NCBI GenBank assembly: GCA_913060695.1
Contig: CAJXUA010000001.1
Coordinates: 248,001 to 312,000 of the forward strand
Direction: 5' to 3'
Source of the DNA: an uncultured Gammaproteobacteria bacterium
GTDB taxonomy: Bacteria > Pseudomonadota > Gammaproteobacteria > Pseudomonadales > Pseudohongiellaceae
Length of the DNA stretch: 64,000 bases
This document shows, piece by piece, positions 7,872 to 17,226 of this stretch. Position numbers and translations under genes: made by a program. The notes beneath the pieces are model-generated. The model was given only the letters and a program-made list of their open reading frames with translations. It was not told the DNA's origin and searched no databases. Within the stretch, counting starts at the first letter, position 1, and each line of letters opens with the position of its first letter.

Positions 7872-10622
7872 ATGAGAATAAAAAAAACTTTTAAACGAAC
7901 GGAATGCTTTCTAGCAATGTGTGTCATCTCAAGCGGCCTTACTCCAGAGGCAATGGCACAAGATGCCGCTTCTGGAGTCGGTGAGGTAAGTGAGATTATG
8001 GTAACGGGTTCGCGCCGTTCGGGTATGGCGGTCTCGGATAGTGCATCACCAGTACAATTGATTAACTCTGAGGTATTGAAGGAAAGCGGCTCTCCGGACT
8101 TGATGAATGCCATTGCGAATCAAGTGCCATCCTACAACGCGGAACAAAGAGGCACGGACATGGCGAGTCAAACTTTGACCGCCAGCATGCGCGCCCTAGG
8201 AACAAATCACGCTCTCATACTGGTGAATGGTAAACGGCGTCATGTCACGTCGAATGTGAACCCTGTCTCCGGCTCTAATGCTGCAGACTTATCCTTTATT
8301 CCAACCTCTGCGATTAGTCGTCTAGAAGTCCTGACTGATGGCGCTGCTGCCATTTACGGTTCCGATGCAATCGCCGGTGTTATTAATATCATTCTAAACG
8401 ACGATTACGAAGGCGGCTCTATTGGCACCTCAGTCTCGGAATACGTCGATGGCGGCGCGAAGAATACAAGCATTAATGGCAATATCGGTTTCGGATCCCC
8501 AGAAGCTTATCTCAACTTGAGCTTTGAAACGGAAGATCGCGAGACGGTTAGTCGGTCGATCGCCTACGGTCCCGCATTATGTGTGGCAGACCCAGTGGAA
8601 TGTCTGAATCGCATAGAAAATGGCACGGAGAGTGGCTACTCCGTGAGTTCTTCCTATAGAAGAATTCTGGAGCGCGATCAGGGGATGCTTCAAGCGAAGG
8701 GCTTCCCTGCACTGAACAATCAGAGTAATCCCCCAGCTGTAGAGCGCTTCGCGACTTTCTTCAATGCGGGTTATGAGCTGAACCGCGATATGAATCTTTA
8801 CGCTTACGGTAACTATGGTGAAAAGACGCCAACGTCGTTTGAAATCTACCGCCGTCCCTCTCAGGACGGTGGATTTGATGAGAACGGGGACGGCGATATG
8901 AACGATATGACTGCCGCCGGGGTGCCGGAATGGTCCATTAATAAATACCCGAATGGCTTCGTTCCCAAACTCTACAATGAAGAGAAGGATTACTCACTTA
9001 CACTTGGTATAGACGGAGTTACTGGTGAATGGCGATGGGATGCCACGACTGGCTATGGTCGCAATAGCATGGATATCGAAAATATCGAATCTATGAACTT
9101 TGCGATCTGGAATGAGACAGGTCAATCTCAAGAAGATTTCGATATCGGTTCCTTCGAGGCCTCGCAATGGACTACGAGTATTGACCTGAGCAGGGATTTC
9201 GATATCGGCATGGCCGAGCCAATGACATTCGCGACTGGTCTAGAGTATCGCAAAGATACGTATGCGATTAGCGCAGGCGAACCAGCTTCATACTACGGCG
9301 CGGGCGCCTCTGCTTTCCCTGGCTATCAGCCGGATGTGAACACCGGAGATTATGATCGTAGCAACGTCGCTACCTTCGCGAACTTCATTTTCGTGCCGAC
9401 TGATCGATGGTTGATAGACGCAGCAATTCGTTACGAAGACTACAGTGATTTCGGCGACCAAACAGTGAGCAAACTGACAGCCCGATACGATGTTACGGAT
9501 ACGTTCGCGGTGCGTGGCACAGTCAGCACGGGCTTCCGGGCACCAACGCTGGGTGAAGGTTTCTATTCAGCGGTAATTGTGGCTCCCACTAGCGCCACCA
9601 TTCAAGTGGCGGCTAACGATCCTGCGGCGGCATCTCTGGGTTTTGGCGCAGGCTTGCAGGCGGAGACAGCAGAGAGCGTCAGCGTTGGTGTAGTGTTCGA
9701 GTTATTGCCTGGGCTTACCACAACGCTTGACGCCTACCAGATCGAAATTTCTGACCGTATTCAGCGAGGTACGTTCGGCTACTCTTCAAGTCAGTCCAAC
9801 GACTCTGTTACTGGTCGCAATACGGGTAGTTACAATAGTGATCTTCCCGATCCCGCTGACACCAATGATGACAGCATACGAGATGAGACCTACAACGAAC
9901 CGCTAGGTCGCGCGCTCGTGGACTTCGGCTACATCGGTGTGTGGAATGATCCATTGGCGCCCGGTGGTTCGCTTGACTCGGCACAGCGCGCTAGTGTTTC
10001 AGTGGCGGTATTCAACAACTCACTGGATACAAAAACCTCGGGTATCGACTGGGTCAGCACCTACACTTCCCGATTCGGATGGGGCAGCATTAACTGGACT
10101 GGGGCCGCGAACTACAACAAGACCGAAGTGTTGGGTGTCGATGCGGCGCCTGCGAGTCTTGGTGGGGCGACCATGTATAGTCCCGTGGGTCTCAGGAACC
10201 AAGAGACCGGCGATCCCGAATACCGTATCAACTTGAGTGCTCGTATTGTGTGGAATGATTTCTCATTGAGTCTGCGCCAGTCCATCTACGGGCCGCAGTA
10301 TACGTTAAGCGGCACGAGTGCATACACCGACGCAGTAATCGCAACACTTGATACAGAAACGGTTGCAGGTAATCTTTACTATAAGAATCAAATCGATGTG
10401 TTGCAGATGACCAATGTCGAGTTGACCTGGACGCCAACTGATGCGTTACGTCTCAGTGCCGGTGTAGATAACCTCTTCAATGAATATCCAACCAAGATAC
10501 CAGATGCTGTTTGGCAGCGTGGCCAAGAGCGATACTCTAACACTGGGCACCCGTATCAAAGTGGTAGCCCCGTAGGTTTCTTCGGAGCCCGTTGGTTCGG
10601 TAAGCTAGCTTACCAGTTTTAA
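7872..10622 (+). CDS. TonB-dependent receptor (first of a tandem pair)
   Basis: 916 residues. I start at the ATG at 7872 because the paralogue at 11484 begins with the same sequence (K-x-F-K-R-T-E-C-F-L-A) and both have a GGAGTAA box at similar distance. A signal peptide ends near A-M-A-Q. Next come a TonB-box-like S-E-I-M-V-T-G-S-R-R and the plug domain (S-P-V-Q-L-I-N, N-G-K-R-R-H, D-G-A-A-A-I-Y-G-S-D-A-I-A-G-V-I-N-I), then a 22-strand-type barrel ending in aromatic Y-Q-F, the outer-membrane insertion signal. It imports an unknown ligand (siderophore, glycan or peptide) using TonB energy. The upstream CadC-like regulator is the likely controller. Confidence 0.92.
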   Translation: MRIKKTFKRTECFLAMCVISSGLTPEAMAQDAASGVGEVSEIMVTGSRRSGMAVSDSASPVQLINSEVLKESGSPDLMNAIANQVPSYNAEQRGTDMASQTLTASMRALGTNHALILVNGKRRHVTSNVNPVSGSNAADLSFIPTSAISRLEVLTDGAAAIYGSDAIAGVINIILNDDYEGGSIGTSVSEYVDGGAKNTSINGNIGFGSPEAYLNLSFETEDRETVSRSIAYGPALCVADPVECLNRIENGTESGYSVSSSYRRILERDQGMLQAKGFPALNNQSNPPAVERFATFFNAGYELNRDMNLYAYGNYGEKTPTSFEIYRRPSQDGGFDENGDGDMNDMTAAGVPEWSINKYPNGFVPKLYNEEKDYSLTLGIDGVTGEWRWDATTGYGRNSMDIENIESMNFAIWNETGQSQEDFDIGSFEASQWTTSIDLSRDFDIGMAEPMTFATGLEYRKDTYAISAGEPASYYGAGASAFPGYQPDVNTGDYDRSNVATFANFIFVPTDRWLIDAAIRYEDYSDFGDQTVSKLTARYDVTDTFAVRGTVSTGFRAPTLGEGFYSAVIVAPTSATIQVAANDPAAASLGFGAGLQAETAESVSVGVVFELLPGLTTTLDAYQIEISDRIQRGTFGYSSSQSNDSVTGRNTGSYNSDLPDPADTNDDSIRDETYNEPLGRALVDFGYIGVWNDPLAPGGSLDSAQRASVSVAVFNNSLDTKTSGIDWVSTYTSRFGWGSINWTGAANYNKTEVLGVDAAPASLGGATMYSPVGLRNQETGDPEYRINLSARIVWNDFSLSLRQSIYGPQYTLSGTSAYTDAVIATLDTETVAGNLYYKNQIDVLQMTNVELTWTPTDALRLSAGVDNLFNEYPTKIPDAVWQRGQERYSNTGHPYQSGSPVGFFGARWFGKLAYQF

Positions 10623-10654
10623 GTGAGGCTGCAGCTGGAGTAGTTCAGTGTTGT

Positions 10655-10686
10655 ATACGGCGTTCGCAGAAATTGGCGCGCCGTAT
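10655..10686 (+). terminator. stem-loop after first TonB receptor
   Basis: ATACGGCG (10655-10662) pairs with CGCCGTAT (10679-10686). The same hairpin, with the shared loop start TTCGCAGA, occurs after the second receptor at 14271-14306, so the 3' ends were duplicated together with the genes. There is no clear T tract, so factor-independent termination is not certain. Confidence 0.55.
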
Positions 10687-11483
10687 TCTCACTTACTTAA
10701 AACATGCTTCCGATTTAGCTAGGTGACGCGTAGTGATGAAATATTAGACCTTCATTTGTGTTTGTTTAGAAGTAAATCGAATGTACTTTTAAAAACCTAA
10801 TTGCCTATTTGAATCGAATTAAAAATAGAATTACTAACAGTAATTACTTGGGAGATTTTTAATCTGCTGAGCAGAATATAATAGAATTAGAAACAATCTC
10901 GATACATCGCCCGAAAGCAGAGCTAAATAGTTCTGCTCGTTCTCCTATTTTCGTCGAATTAGCAGGTGGAAAAATAACCTCAATTTGCCAAATTCAATTT
11001 CTACAAATAATCCTATTTCTATCTATCTTTATAGTCCTCTACCTACTTGTCTCAGATTTATCTAAGAGTCCCTCCCTGCTTGTCTTCTTGTTGTTGGTTT
11101 TTATTTTGGCATCTTAATGTTTGCAAGGTGTTGGCTGTCTGTTTATGACTATATTATGTGCTCTCACTGAGAAATTTGAGATGGCGAGAATATTTTATGC
11201 TTTGTTATCTAAAAGTAAAATATTAGATAAATGAGGGAAAAGTAAATATAACTAACAAGACATTATGAATAATTATAGAACGGGCAATCTATTCTAGGTT
11301 TTAAGCTCTTGACGAGATTCGTAACTGCTGATTCAATCCAAAAACCTAGAAAATAAGAGTGTTGTGAACTTGGCTGTCGATCGTGTGTAAACAGTTAGAG
11401 TGCTGTAAAAATTTAGTCAATATTCGCTTCTAGGTGATTGCTCTTATAAACCAATAACTAAATAATTTGGAGTAATTCACATA
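10687..11483. other. long AT-rich spacer between the two receptors
   Basis: About 800 bases, markedly AT-rich compared with both flanking genes, with many short A and T runs and no reading frame I would defend. The last 50 bases (TATAAACCAATAACTA, then TTTGGAGTAA) resemble the region just before the first receptor (TACCAATAATTAG, then TGGGAGTAA), so the proximal leader is conserved while the rest is not. Confidence 0.6.
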
Positions 11484-14240
11484 ATGAAAGTGCAAAAACC
11501 TTTTAAGCGGACTGAATGTTTTTTAGCGATTTGTCTTATCTCTGGCGGTCTCTCCCCAGGAGTTTTGGCGCAGGGCTCCAGTCAAGGCGTCGACGAAGTA
11601 AGTGAGATAATGGTTACAGGTTCCCGTCGCTCTGGCATGGCAGTCTCTGACAGTGCCTCGCCTGTGCAGTTGATCAATGCCGATGTGCTCAAAGAGAGTG
11701 GCTCTCCCGACTTGATGAATGCCATTGCGACACAGGTACCATCATATAATGCCGAACAAAGAGGTACGGACATGGCGAGTCAGACTTTGACTGCCAGTAT
11801 GCGTGCACTTGGAACCAATCATGCCCTTGTACTAGTAAATGGCAAGCGTCGTCACACCACGTCTAACGTGAATCCCGTCTCCGGGTCATCAGCGGCAGAC
11901 CTATCCTTTATTCCAACCTCTGCGATTAGCCGGCTAGAAGTGCTTACCGATGGCGCAGCGGCCATTTACGGGTCCGATGCCATCGCCGGTGTTATTAATA
12001 TTATTCTTAACGATGATTACGAAGGCGGCTCTTTCGGTACCACTGTCTCCGAATACAACGACGGTGGTGGTTTCACTACCGGCTTCAATGGCTCTGTCGG
12101 CTTCGGCTCACAAGAGGCGTATTTAAACTTGAGTTTTGAGACCGAGGATCGCGAAACTGTTAGCCGCGCGGAATCCTACGGTCCAGCGGCTTGTGTGGCA
12201 GATCCAGTGGAATGTCTGAATCGCATTAACAATGGCACCCCAAGTGGCCACACTGTCAGCTCGTCCTACAGAACCTACTTACAACGCGACCAGGGTATGT
12301 TGCAAGCCAAGGGATTTCCTTACCTGAACAATCAGAGTAATCCACCCGCCGTGGAGCGTTTTGCTACGTTTTTCAATGCGGGATATGAGCTAGGTCAGGA
12401 CCTTAATCTCTACGCATTTGGTAGTTACGGAGAGAAGACTCCAACATCGTTCGAGATCTACCGTAGACCTTCCCAGGACGGTGGCTTCGATGAGAACGGG
12501 GACGGTGATCTCAGGGATACCAATGCCGCCGGAGTTCCGGAATGGTCCATTAACAAGTATCCGCAAGGCTTTGTTCCCAAACTTTATAATGAAGAAAAAG
12601 ACCTTTCACTCACCGTTGGCCTAGATGGCACGACTGGTGATTGGAGATGGGATGTCGCCTCTACCTATGGCCGCAACAGAATGGACATCGAGAATATCGA
12701 ATCCATGAATTTCGCGATCTGGAATGAAACCGGGAAGTCGCAGGAAGATTTCGACATTGGTACCTTTAAGGCTTCGCAGTGGACTAGCAGTATTGATCTG
12801 AGCAGGGAGTTCGATATCGGCATGGCCGAACCGATGACTTTCGCGACTGGTCTGGAATATCGCAAAGATACTTATGGAATTGGTGCGGGCGAACCTGCTT
12901 CATACTACGGCGCCGGCGCATCTGCTTTCCCGGGCTACCAGCCGGATGTGAACACGGGCGACTATGACCGTAGCAACGTCGCTACCTTTGTGAACTTCAT
13001 CTTCGTTCCAACTGATAGATGGTTGATAGACGCTGCAATTCGTTATGAAGACTACAGCGACTTCGGCGATCAAACGGTGAGTAAACTTACAACGCGTTAC
13101 GATGTTACGGATACGTTCGCAGTGCGTGGCACAGTTAGTACGGGCTTCCGGGCGCCGACACTGGGTGAAGGTTTCTACTCGGCGGTTATCGTGGCCCCTA
13201 CCAGTGCCACAATTCAAGTGGCGGCTAACGATCCTGCAGCAGCATCTCTGGGCTTCGGCGCCGGCTTGCAGGCTGAAACCGCAGAGAGCATCAGCGCAGG
13301 TGTCGTATTCGAGCTGCTACCTGGTTTAACCACTACGCTCGATGCCTATCAGATCGAGATCTCTGACCGCATTCAGCGGGGCTCGTTCGGCTTCTCTACG
13401 GGCCAGTCCAATAACACCGTCACGGGTCGTACTACGGGTAAGTATAACAGTACGCTTCCCGATCCAGCAGACACCGATAGTGACGGCGTGGCGGATAACA
13501 CCTACAACGAGCCGCTTGGTCGCGCACTCGTGGACTTCGGTTACATCGGTGTTTGGAACGACCCAATGGCGCCGGGCGGTTCGCTGGACTCGGCACAACG
13601 CGCCAGCATTGGCGTGGCGGTATTCAACAACTCATTGGATACAAAGACCACCGGCGTAGATTGGGTCAGCACCTACACTAGCCGCTTCGGTTGGGGCAGC
13701 ATCAACTGGACTGGGGCAGCCAACTACAACAAGACGGAAGTACTGAGTGCGAAGGCTGCACCAGCAAGTCTGGGGGGAGCGATCATGTACAGTCCCGTGG
13801 GGCTATCAAACCAGGAGACCGGCGACCCTAAGTACCGTATCAACCTGAGTGCTCGCATTGTGTGGGATGACTTCTCTTTGAGTCTGCGCCAGTCCATCTA
13901 TGGGCCGGAGTACACCTTGAGCAGCACGAACGGCCTGACTGATGCGATAATTTCGACACTGGACACCGAAATGGTGGCAGGTTCGAATACGCTCTACTAC
14001 AAGAACCAAATCGATGTCTTGCAGTTGACAAGTATCGAGTTGACTTGGACGCCGACTGACTCGATACGGCTTTCAGCCGGCATGGATAACGTCTTCAATG
14101 AGTACCCTACTAAGATACCGTACGCTATTTGGGAGCGCGGCGAAGAGCGTTATACCAACACCGGGCATCCGTATCAAAGTGGAAGCCCCATAGGTTTCTT
14201 CGGAGCGCGTTGGTTCGGTAAGCTTGCTTACCAGTTCTAA
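11484..14240 (+). CDS. TonB-dependent receptor (second of a tandem pair)
   Basis: 918 residues, collinear with the receptor at 7872 from the first to the last residue. The plug and much of the barrel are nearly identical, with patches of identical DNA (for example around 9360-9700 and 12960-13300). Differences concentrate in stretches such as residues 215-235, 270-285, 665-690 and 840-860, which in such receptors are extracellular loops. Signal peptide ends at V-L-A-Q; TonB box S-E-I-M-V-T-G; C-terminal Y-Q-F. Start ATG has TTTGGAG upstream. This looks like a duplication followed by diversification of ligand-facing loops. Confidence 0.92.
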   Translation: MKVQKPFKRTECFLAICLISGGLSPGVLAQGSSQGVDEVSEIMVTGSRRSGMAVSDSASPVQLINADVLKESGSPDLMNAIATQVPSYNAEQRGTDMASQTLTASMRALGTNHALVLVNGKRRHTTSNVNPVSGSSAADLSFIPTSAISRLEVLTDGAAAIYGSDAIAGVINIILNDDYEGGSFGTTVSEYNDGGGFTTGFNGSVGFGSQEAYLNLSFETEDRETVSRAESYGPAACVADPVECLNRINNGTPSGHTVSSSYRTYLQRDQGMLQAKGFPYLNNQSNPPAVERFATFFNAGYELGQDLNLYAFGSYGEKTPTSFEIYRRPSQDGGFDENGDGDLRDTNAAGVPEWSINKYPQGFVPKLYNEEKDLSLTVGLDGTTGDWRWDVASTYGRNRMDIENIESMNFAIWNETGKSQEDFDIGTFKASQWTSSIDLSREFDIGMAEPMTFATGLEYRKDTYGIGAGEPASYYGAGASAFPGYQPDVNTGDYDRSNVATFVNFIFVPTDRWLIDAAIRYEDYSDFGDQTVSKLTTRYDVTDTFAVRGTVSTGFRAPTLGEGFYSAVIVAPTSATIQVAANDPAAASLGFGAGLQAETAESISAGVVFELLPGLTTTLDAYQIEISDRIQRGSFGFSTGQSNNTVTGRTTGKYNSTLPDPADTDSDGVADNTYNEPLGRALVDFGYIGVWNDPMAPGGSLDSAQRASIGVAVFNNSLDTKTTGVDWVSTYTSRFGWGSINWTGAANYNKTEVLSAKAAPASLGGAIMYSPVGLSNQETGDPKYRINLSARIVWDDFSLSLRQSIYGPEYTLSSTNGLTDAIISTLDTEMVAGSNTLYYKNQIDVLQLTSIELTWTPTDSIRLSAGMDNVFNEYPTKIPYAIWERGEERYTNTGHPYQSGSPIGFFGARWFGKLAYQF

Positions 14241-14270
14241 ACGACGTTAAAACTAGAATATCCTAGTGCT

Positions 14271-14306
14271 GAATACGGCGTTCGCAGAGCTTGCGTCGCC
14301 GTATTC
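14271..14306 (+). terminator. stem-loop after second TonB receptor
   Basis: GAATACGGCG (14271-14280) pairs with CGCCGTATTC (14297-14306), ten base pairs. It is a paralogue of the hairpin at 10655-10686. AATTATCC follows, so no strong U tract. Confidence 0.55.
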
Positions 14307-14430
14307 AATTATCCAAATTAAGCTCAATGGCTCAATCGAGAGTCAAGTTAAGACTAATGGCTTAGAGCGTCTGTGCTAAGAAAAGTCCAGATGTGAATCT
14401 TAAAGCGGCTATTAAGTTGCTAACTTCAAT

Positions 14431-14622
14431 CTACCTCAGCTTGGTGATGCCAATCAGCAGAGCTATAACGCCGCCAACCATTCCAACCCACGCTTCGATA
14501 GGAGTATCTCCACTCACTGCACGAGTAATCTGCGAGCCAGCTGAGTCGTAAACATTGAAACCCCAAATAGCTAAGGCAGCCCCTACAACGACTAGCACTA
14601 TTCCAATAATTTTATTATTCAT
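14431..14622 (-). CDS. DUF3185 family small membrane protein
   Basis: 63 residues with two membrane helices (about 4-23 and 44-60) flanking a short loop with S-G-D-T-P-I-E-A-W, the pattern I know for DUF3185. The length fits the family. Function unknown; such proteins are often stress-linked in gammaproteobacteria, which is background knowledge and not shown here. It starts at an ATG at 14622 with GGAGCAAG upstream. It lies downstream of the binding protein and cyclase genes on the same strand but with a 43-bp gap, so co-transcription is possible. Confidence 0.75.
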   Translation of the reverse strand: MNNKIIGIVLVVVGAALAIWGFNVYDSAGSQITRAVSGDTPIEAWVGMVGGVIALLIGITKLR

Positions 14623-14665
14623 TCTTGCTCCGAGTGTTCATTGGGGATATTGAATCAAGTTAACA

Positions 14666-15481
14666 CTATTGTTCAAATGTAACCTTATACTTTCTAAGCA
14701 GCATGCTTTCTTTTTCGCCTTTGAGAGATAGGCGTCCCTCATTCCAGATCTTGATAAGTTCTTGTCTTTTCTCGGCTGCTATATTTTTTGAGAAAATTGG
14801 CATCTCACGAAGCTTGTTCTCTAAGCCGGGGCGCACGATCTCGAGCTCTTCATGAAGCTCCAATTTGTTCAATACGTGCTGCAGGACGAGTTCGTTATCC
14901 GCATATAAATCGACTCTACCTTCGCTAATCATGTGGAAGATTCGATCGATCACATCGTCGAGCCCGGCGATCACCTCAACTTGACTAGAGTTTTCCGGGT
15001 CATCGATATAATTCTGATAACCGCTACTCATTGAGCTGTAATCCCAGCCTGGGCCGGTCGCGATGCGTTTACCGTTTATAGACTCAATGCCATTATAGCG
15101 CCAGGGATCGCCTCGCCGGACGACAAACGCTGTGCTGTAGGCGAATGTCTCTTGCGACGCGAATACAAAGTCTTGTTCGGTGTTCTCTGAAAGTAGGTAT
15201 TCTGGCAGCATATCGCAGTGGCCATCGGCGACCATCTCTAAGCCTCTAGCCAGAGGAACCTCATAGTATTCCAAGGTGTAACCTTTTTCTGTGTATATCT
15301 GCTCCAGCATGTCTATGACGACGCCCCGCTCGGAGGAATCTGCGGTCGGAAATATTGTCATAGGCGCCCATTGGTCGTAGCAAACTTTCAATGTCTCAGC
15401 CTGGCTCGTATTCGTTAGACTAGTGCCTGTCAAAAGGGCAGTAAGAAAAAATAGACGAAAATGTTTTTTATCTTTCGACAT
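14666..15481 (-). CDS. periplasmic substrate-binding protein, family 3 type
   Basis: 271 residues from the ATG at 15481 (AAAGGTCGCGATC ahead of it); an earlier in-frame start at 15508 has no binding site. A signal peptide ends at S-Q-A-E. The mature part has the SBP_bac_3 fold order: L-K-V-C-Y-D-Q-W-A-P, then G-V-V-I-D-M-L-E, then D-G-H-C-D-M-L-P, then the hinge I-A-T-G-P-G-W-D-Y. Typical members bind amino acids or related small molecules. No permease or ATPase lies nearby. The gene begins 14 bases inside the end of the diguanylate cyclase gene, so the two are translationally coupled and the binding protein may serve as a ligand sensor rather than a transporter part (inference). Confidence 0.85.
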   Translation of the reverse strand: MSKDKKHFRLFFLTALLTGTSLTNTSQAETLKVCYDQWAPMTIFPTADSSERGVVIDMLEQIYTEKGYTLEYYEVPLARGLEMVADGHCDMLPEYLLSENTEQDFVFASQETFAYSTAFVVRRGDPWRYNGIESINGKRIATGPGWDYSSMSSGYQNYIDDPENSSQVEVIAGLDDVIDRIFHMISEGRVDLYADNELVLQHVLNKLELHEELEIVRPGLENKLREMPIFSKNIAAEKRQELIKIWNEGRLSLKGEKESMLLRKYKVTFEQ

Positions 15482-16748
15482 GATCGCGACCTTTGTCTTT
15501 GGCGCCATAGAGTTTCACATCGGCGCGTTTGAATAACTCGATAATCGAAGCATCAGTTGGATCCGACGATTCGATACCGAGGCTGACTGTGTAGTTGACG
15601 ACGATGCCATCAATCTCCAGAGTTGAATCGCTAATCACCTTTCTAATTTTCTCGGCAAGCTTGAATGCAATATCACTGTCTGTATCTGGTAAAAATATAG
15701 CAAACTCTTCTCCTCCAACTCTTCCAAAGAGGTCAGATTTCCTTAAGAAATTGCGAATCGTCTTGGTAAAATGAATGAGGACTTTGTCACCGATGAAGTG
15801 ACCGTAGGTGTCGTTGACTATTTTGAAATGGTCTAAATCCATTAGGACAAAAGATGCTGTAGACTTTTGGCGCTGAGAAAGTATGAGCAGGTGTTGAGCA
15901 GTTTCGAAGAAACTTCCTCTATTCAAAACTCCAGTTAAGGAATCTCTTGCGGCTAGATCTTTCAGTTTTTCATTCAAAACCTGTAGCTCTTTTGTACGCT
16001 GCGCAACTGCATGCTCTAAATTATCACGTTTGCTTTGTTCATCTTCTAGCAGGCGATTTCGATCTCTCTCCATGGAGGAAAGCATGTCGTTCATATGTTC
16101 TTGAAGTTGCCGCAGTTCATTGTTCTCGATGTTCGTAAGATTAATCCGCTTGCTAATATTCTGGCTGGCTTGTACCTCATCAACCTGAGTCATCAGTTCC
16201 TTAAGAGGGCTCGCCAAGTATCGGTTGAAAGCCCAGATGAAGAGCCAGAAAAGAATAGTCAGCTTTATAAATGCTGTAATCGCAATCAAGGCGAACCCGA
16301 ACAAGACTCGATCTAGGACTACTTCTGAAGATGAATACAGGGTTACAGAGCCTAGGAATATTTCCTCACCATTTAGCTCCCAGTTTAGGTCTGACTTGGT
16401 ATTGAAGACCGACAGGGGAGTTGAGCCGGTGGGGTAAGACCTACTAGAGATTAAATTCTCACCATGCTGATCGAGAATGTCGACACCCGCGATAATGGGC
16501 ATTTTAATAAGCCCATCGACGAGCACCTCAATCTGATTCTGGTCGTACTGCCATAAGCTAGTAGATATAGGACCGAGGACGGTCTCTTCCAGTTGCTTCA
16601 GCTCATTGACGATCGAATCTTGGGTTTTCAGGTATTCAGAAGCGAACTGAAGGCTTGTAATCACACACGTAACGGCCAAATAGATGGTGAAGATAACGCG
16701 CATCATTTTTTTGGATAAATTGCTTGGACGAAGAAAATTCGCAAACAT
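15468..16748 (-). CDS. membrane diguanylate cyclase with periplasmic sensor and HAMP linker
   Basis: 426 residues: TM1 at about 14-36, a periplasmic segment of about 110 residues, TM2 at about 150-172, a HAMP-like linker (P-L-K-E-L-M-T-Q-V-D-E-V), a coiled coil near 215-260 and a C-terminal GGDEF domain. The active-site motif is G-G-E-E-F and an intact product-inhibition site R-K-S-D lies exactly five residues before it, so the enzyme should make cyclic di-GMP and be feedback inhibited. The family converts two GTP to c-di-GMP. Coupling with the binding-protein gene suggests a two-protein sensor in which ligand-loaded binding protein acts on the periplasmic domain; this is inference. Confidence 0.9.
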   Translation of the reverse strand: MFANFLRPSNLSKKMMRVIFTIYLAVTCVITSLQFASEYLKTQDSIVNELKQLEETVLGPISTSLWQYDQNQIEVLVDGLIKMPIIAGVDILDQHGENLISSRSYPTGSTPLSVFNTKSDLNWELNGEEIFLGSVTLYSSSEVVLDRVLFGFALIAITAFIKLTILFWLFIWAFNRYLASPLKELMTQVDEVQASQNISKRINLTNIENNELRQLQEHMNDMLSSMERDRNRLLEDEQSKRDNLEHAVAQRTKELQVLNEKLKDLAARDSLTGVLNRGSFFETAQHLLILSQRQKSTASFVLMDLDHFKIVNDTYGHFIGDKVLIHFTKTIRNFLRKSDLFGRVGGEEFAIFLPDTDSDIAFKLAEKIRKVISDSTLEIDGIVVNYTVSLGIESSDPTDASIIELFKRADVKLYGAKDKGRDHVER

Positions 16749-16840
16749 TAAAAACGCCCCTTTCTTAAAGCTTCTAAATCAGGATTGATCCTAGGGTACT
16801 CATAGGTTGAAGGGAAGGGATTTCGTTAGTGTTTGTGAGT

Positions 16841-16895
16841 TGTCGAGGCGCTCGTTGCAGATTGCTGCGCAATCGGTCTAACCGCTGATACGAGG
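16841..16895 (-). repeat. tRNA T-arm/hairpin chimeric repeat, copy A
   Basis: Read on the minus strand, a degraded tRNA-like arm (CCTCGTATCAGCGGTTAGA) is followed by a hairpin GATTGC-GCA-GCAATC and CTGCAACGAGCGCCTCG. The same arrangement occurs at 24750-24815 and 39788-39893. See findings. Confidence 0.6.
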
Positions 16896-17029
16896 TTTAT
16901 CGATTGACGTGCCCGAAAAATCTATACTTATATCAATATGTTACAGGCATGAAGATGGGATGTCCGATGGAGTTTGCTGGAAAAGGCTACTCAAAACTAC
17001 TGTGTTTTTACTCCGATCCCTTTATTTGA

Positions 17030-17138
17030 GCGTGTTCCTGATTGGCGTGCTGCTAGGGTGGCTGGGGAAATCCCTGAGATGGTTGTTAGGTGTCCATCAC
17101 CTTTACTCTTCTTTCAATTCTTCGCCTTCGCCATCCCC
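17030..17138 (-). pseudogene. relic of a pilin-gene 3' end and its flank
   Basis: On the minus strand, 17138-17103 reads G-D-G-E-G-E-E-L-K-E-E-stop, which matches the acidic tail G-D-G-E-D-E-G-E-E-L-E-E-L-stop of the pilin-like gene at 21855. The flank matches too: GTGATGGACACC, then CAGCACGCCAAT and GAACACGC, with a 24-base insertion in this copy. No pilin body is left. Confidence 0.6.
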
Positions 17139-17143
17139 GCAAC

Positions 17144-17175
17144 AAAAAAGGGCGCTCCGAAGAGCGCCCTTTTTG
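17144..17175 (-). terminator. bidirectional rho-independent terminator
   Basis: GGGCGCTC (17150-17157), loop CGAA, GAGCGCCC (17162-17169), flanked by six A on one side and five T on the other. It terminates the TonB receptor that ends at 17227 on the minus strand. A second hairpin, AACCCCGC (17183-17190) with GCGGGGTT (17201-17208), sits between it and the stop codon. Confidence 0.9.
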
Positions 17176-17226
17176 TTTTTCAAACCCCGCTTCTATAGCA
17201 GCGGGGTTACTAACTTCTACATCGTC

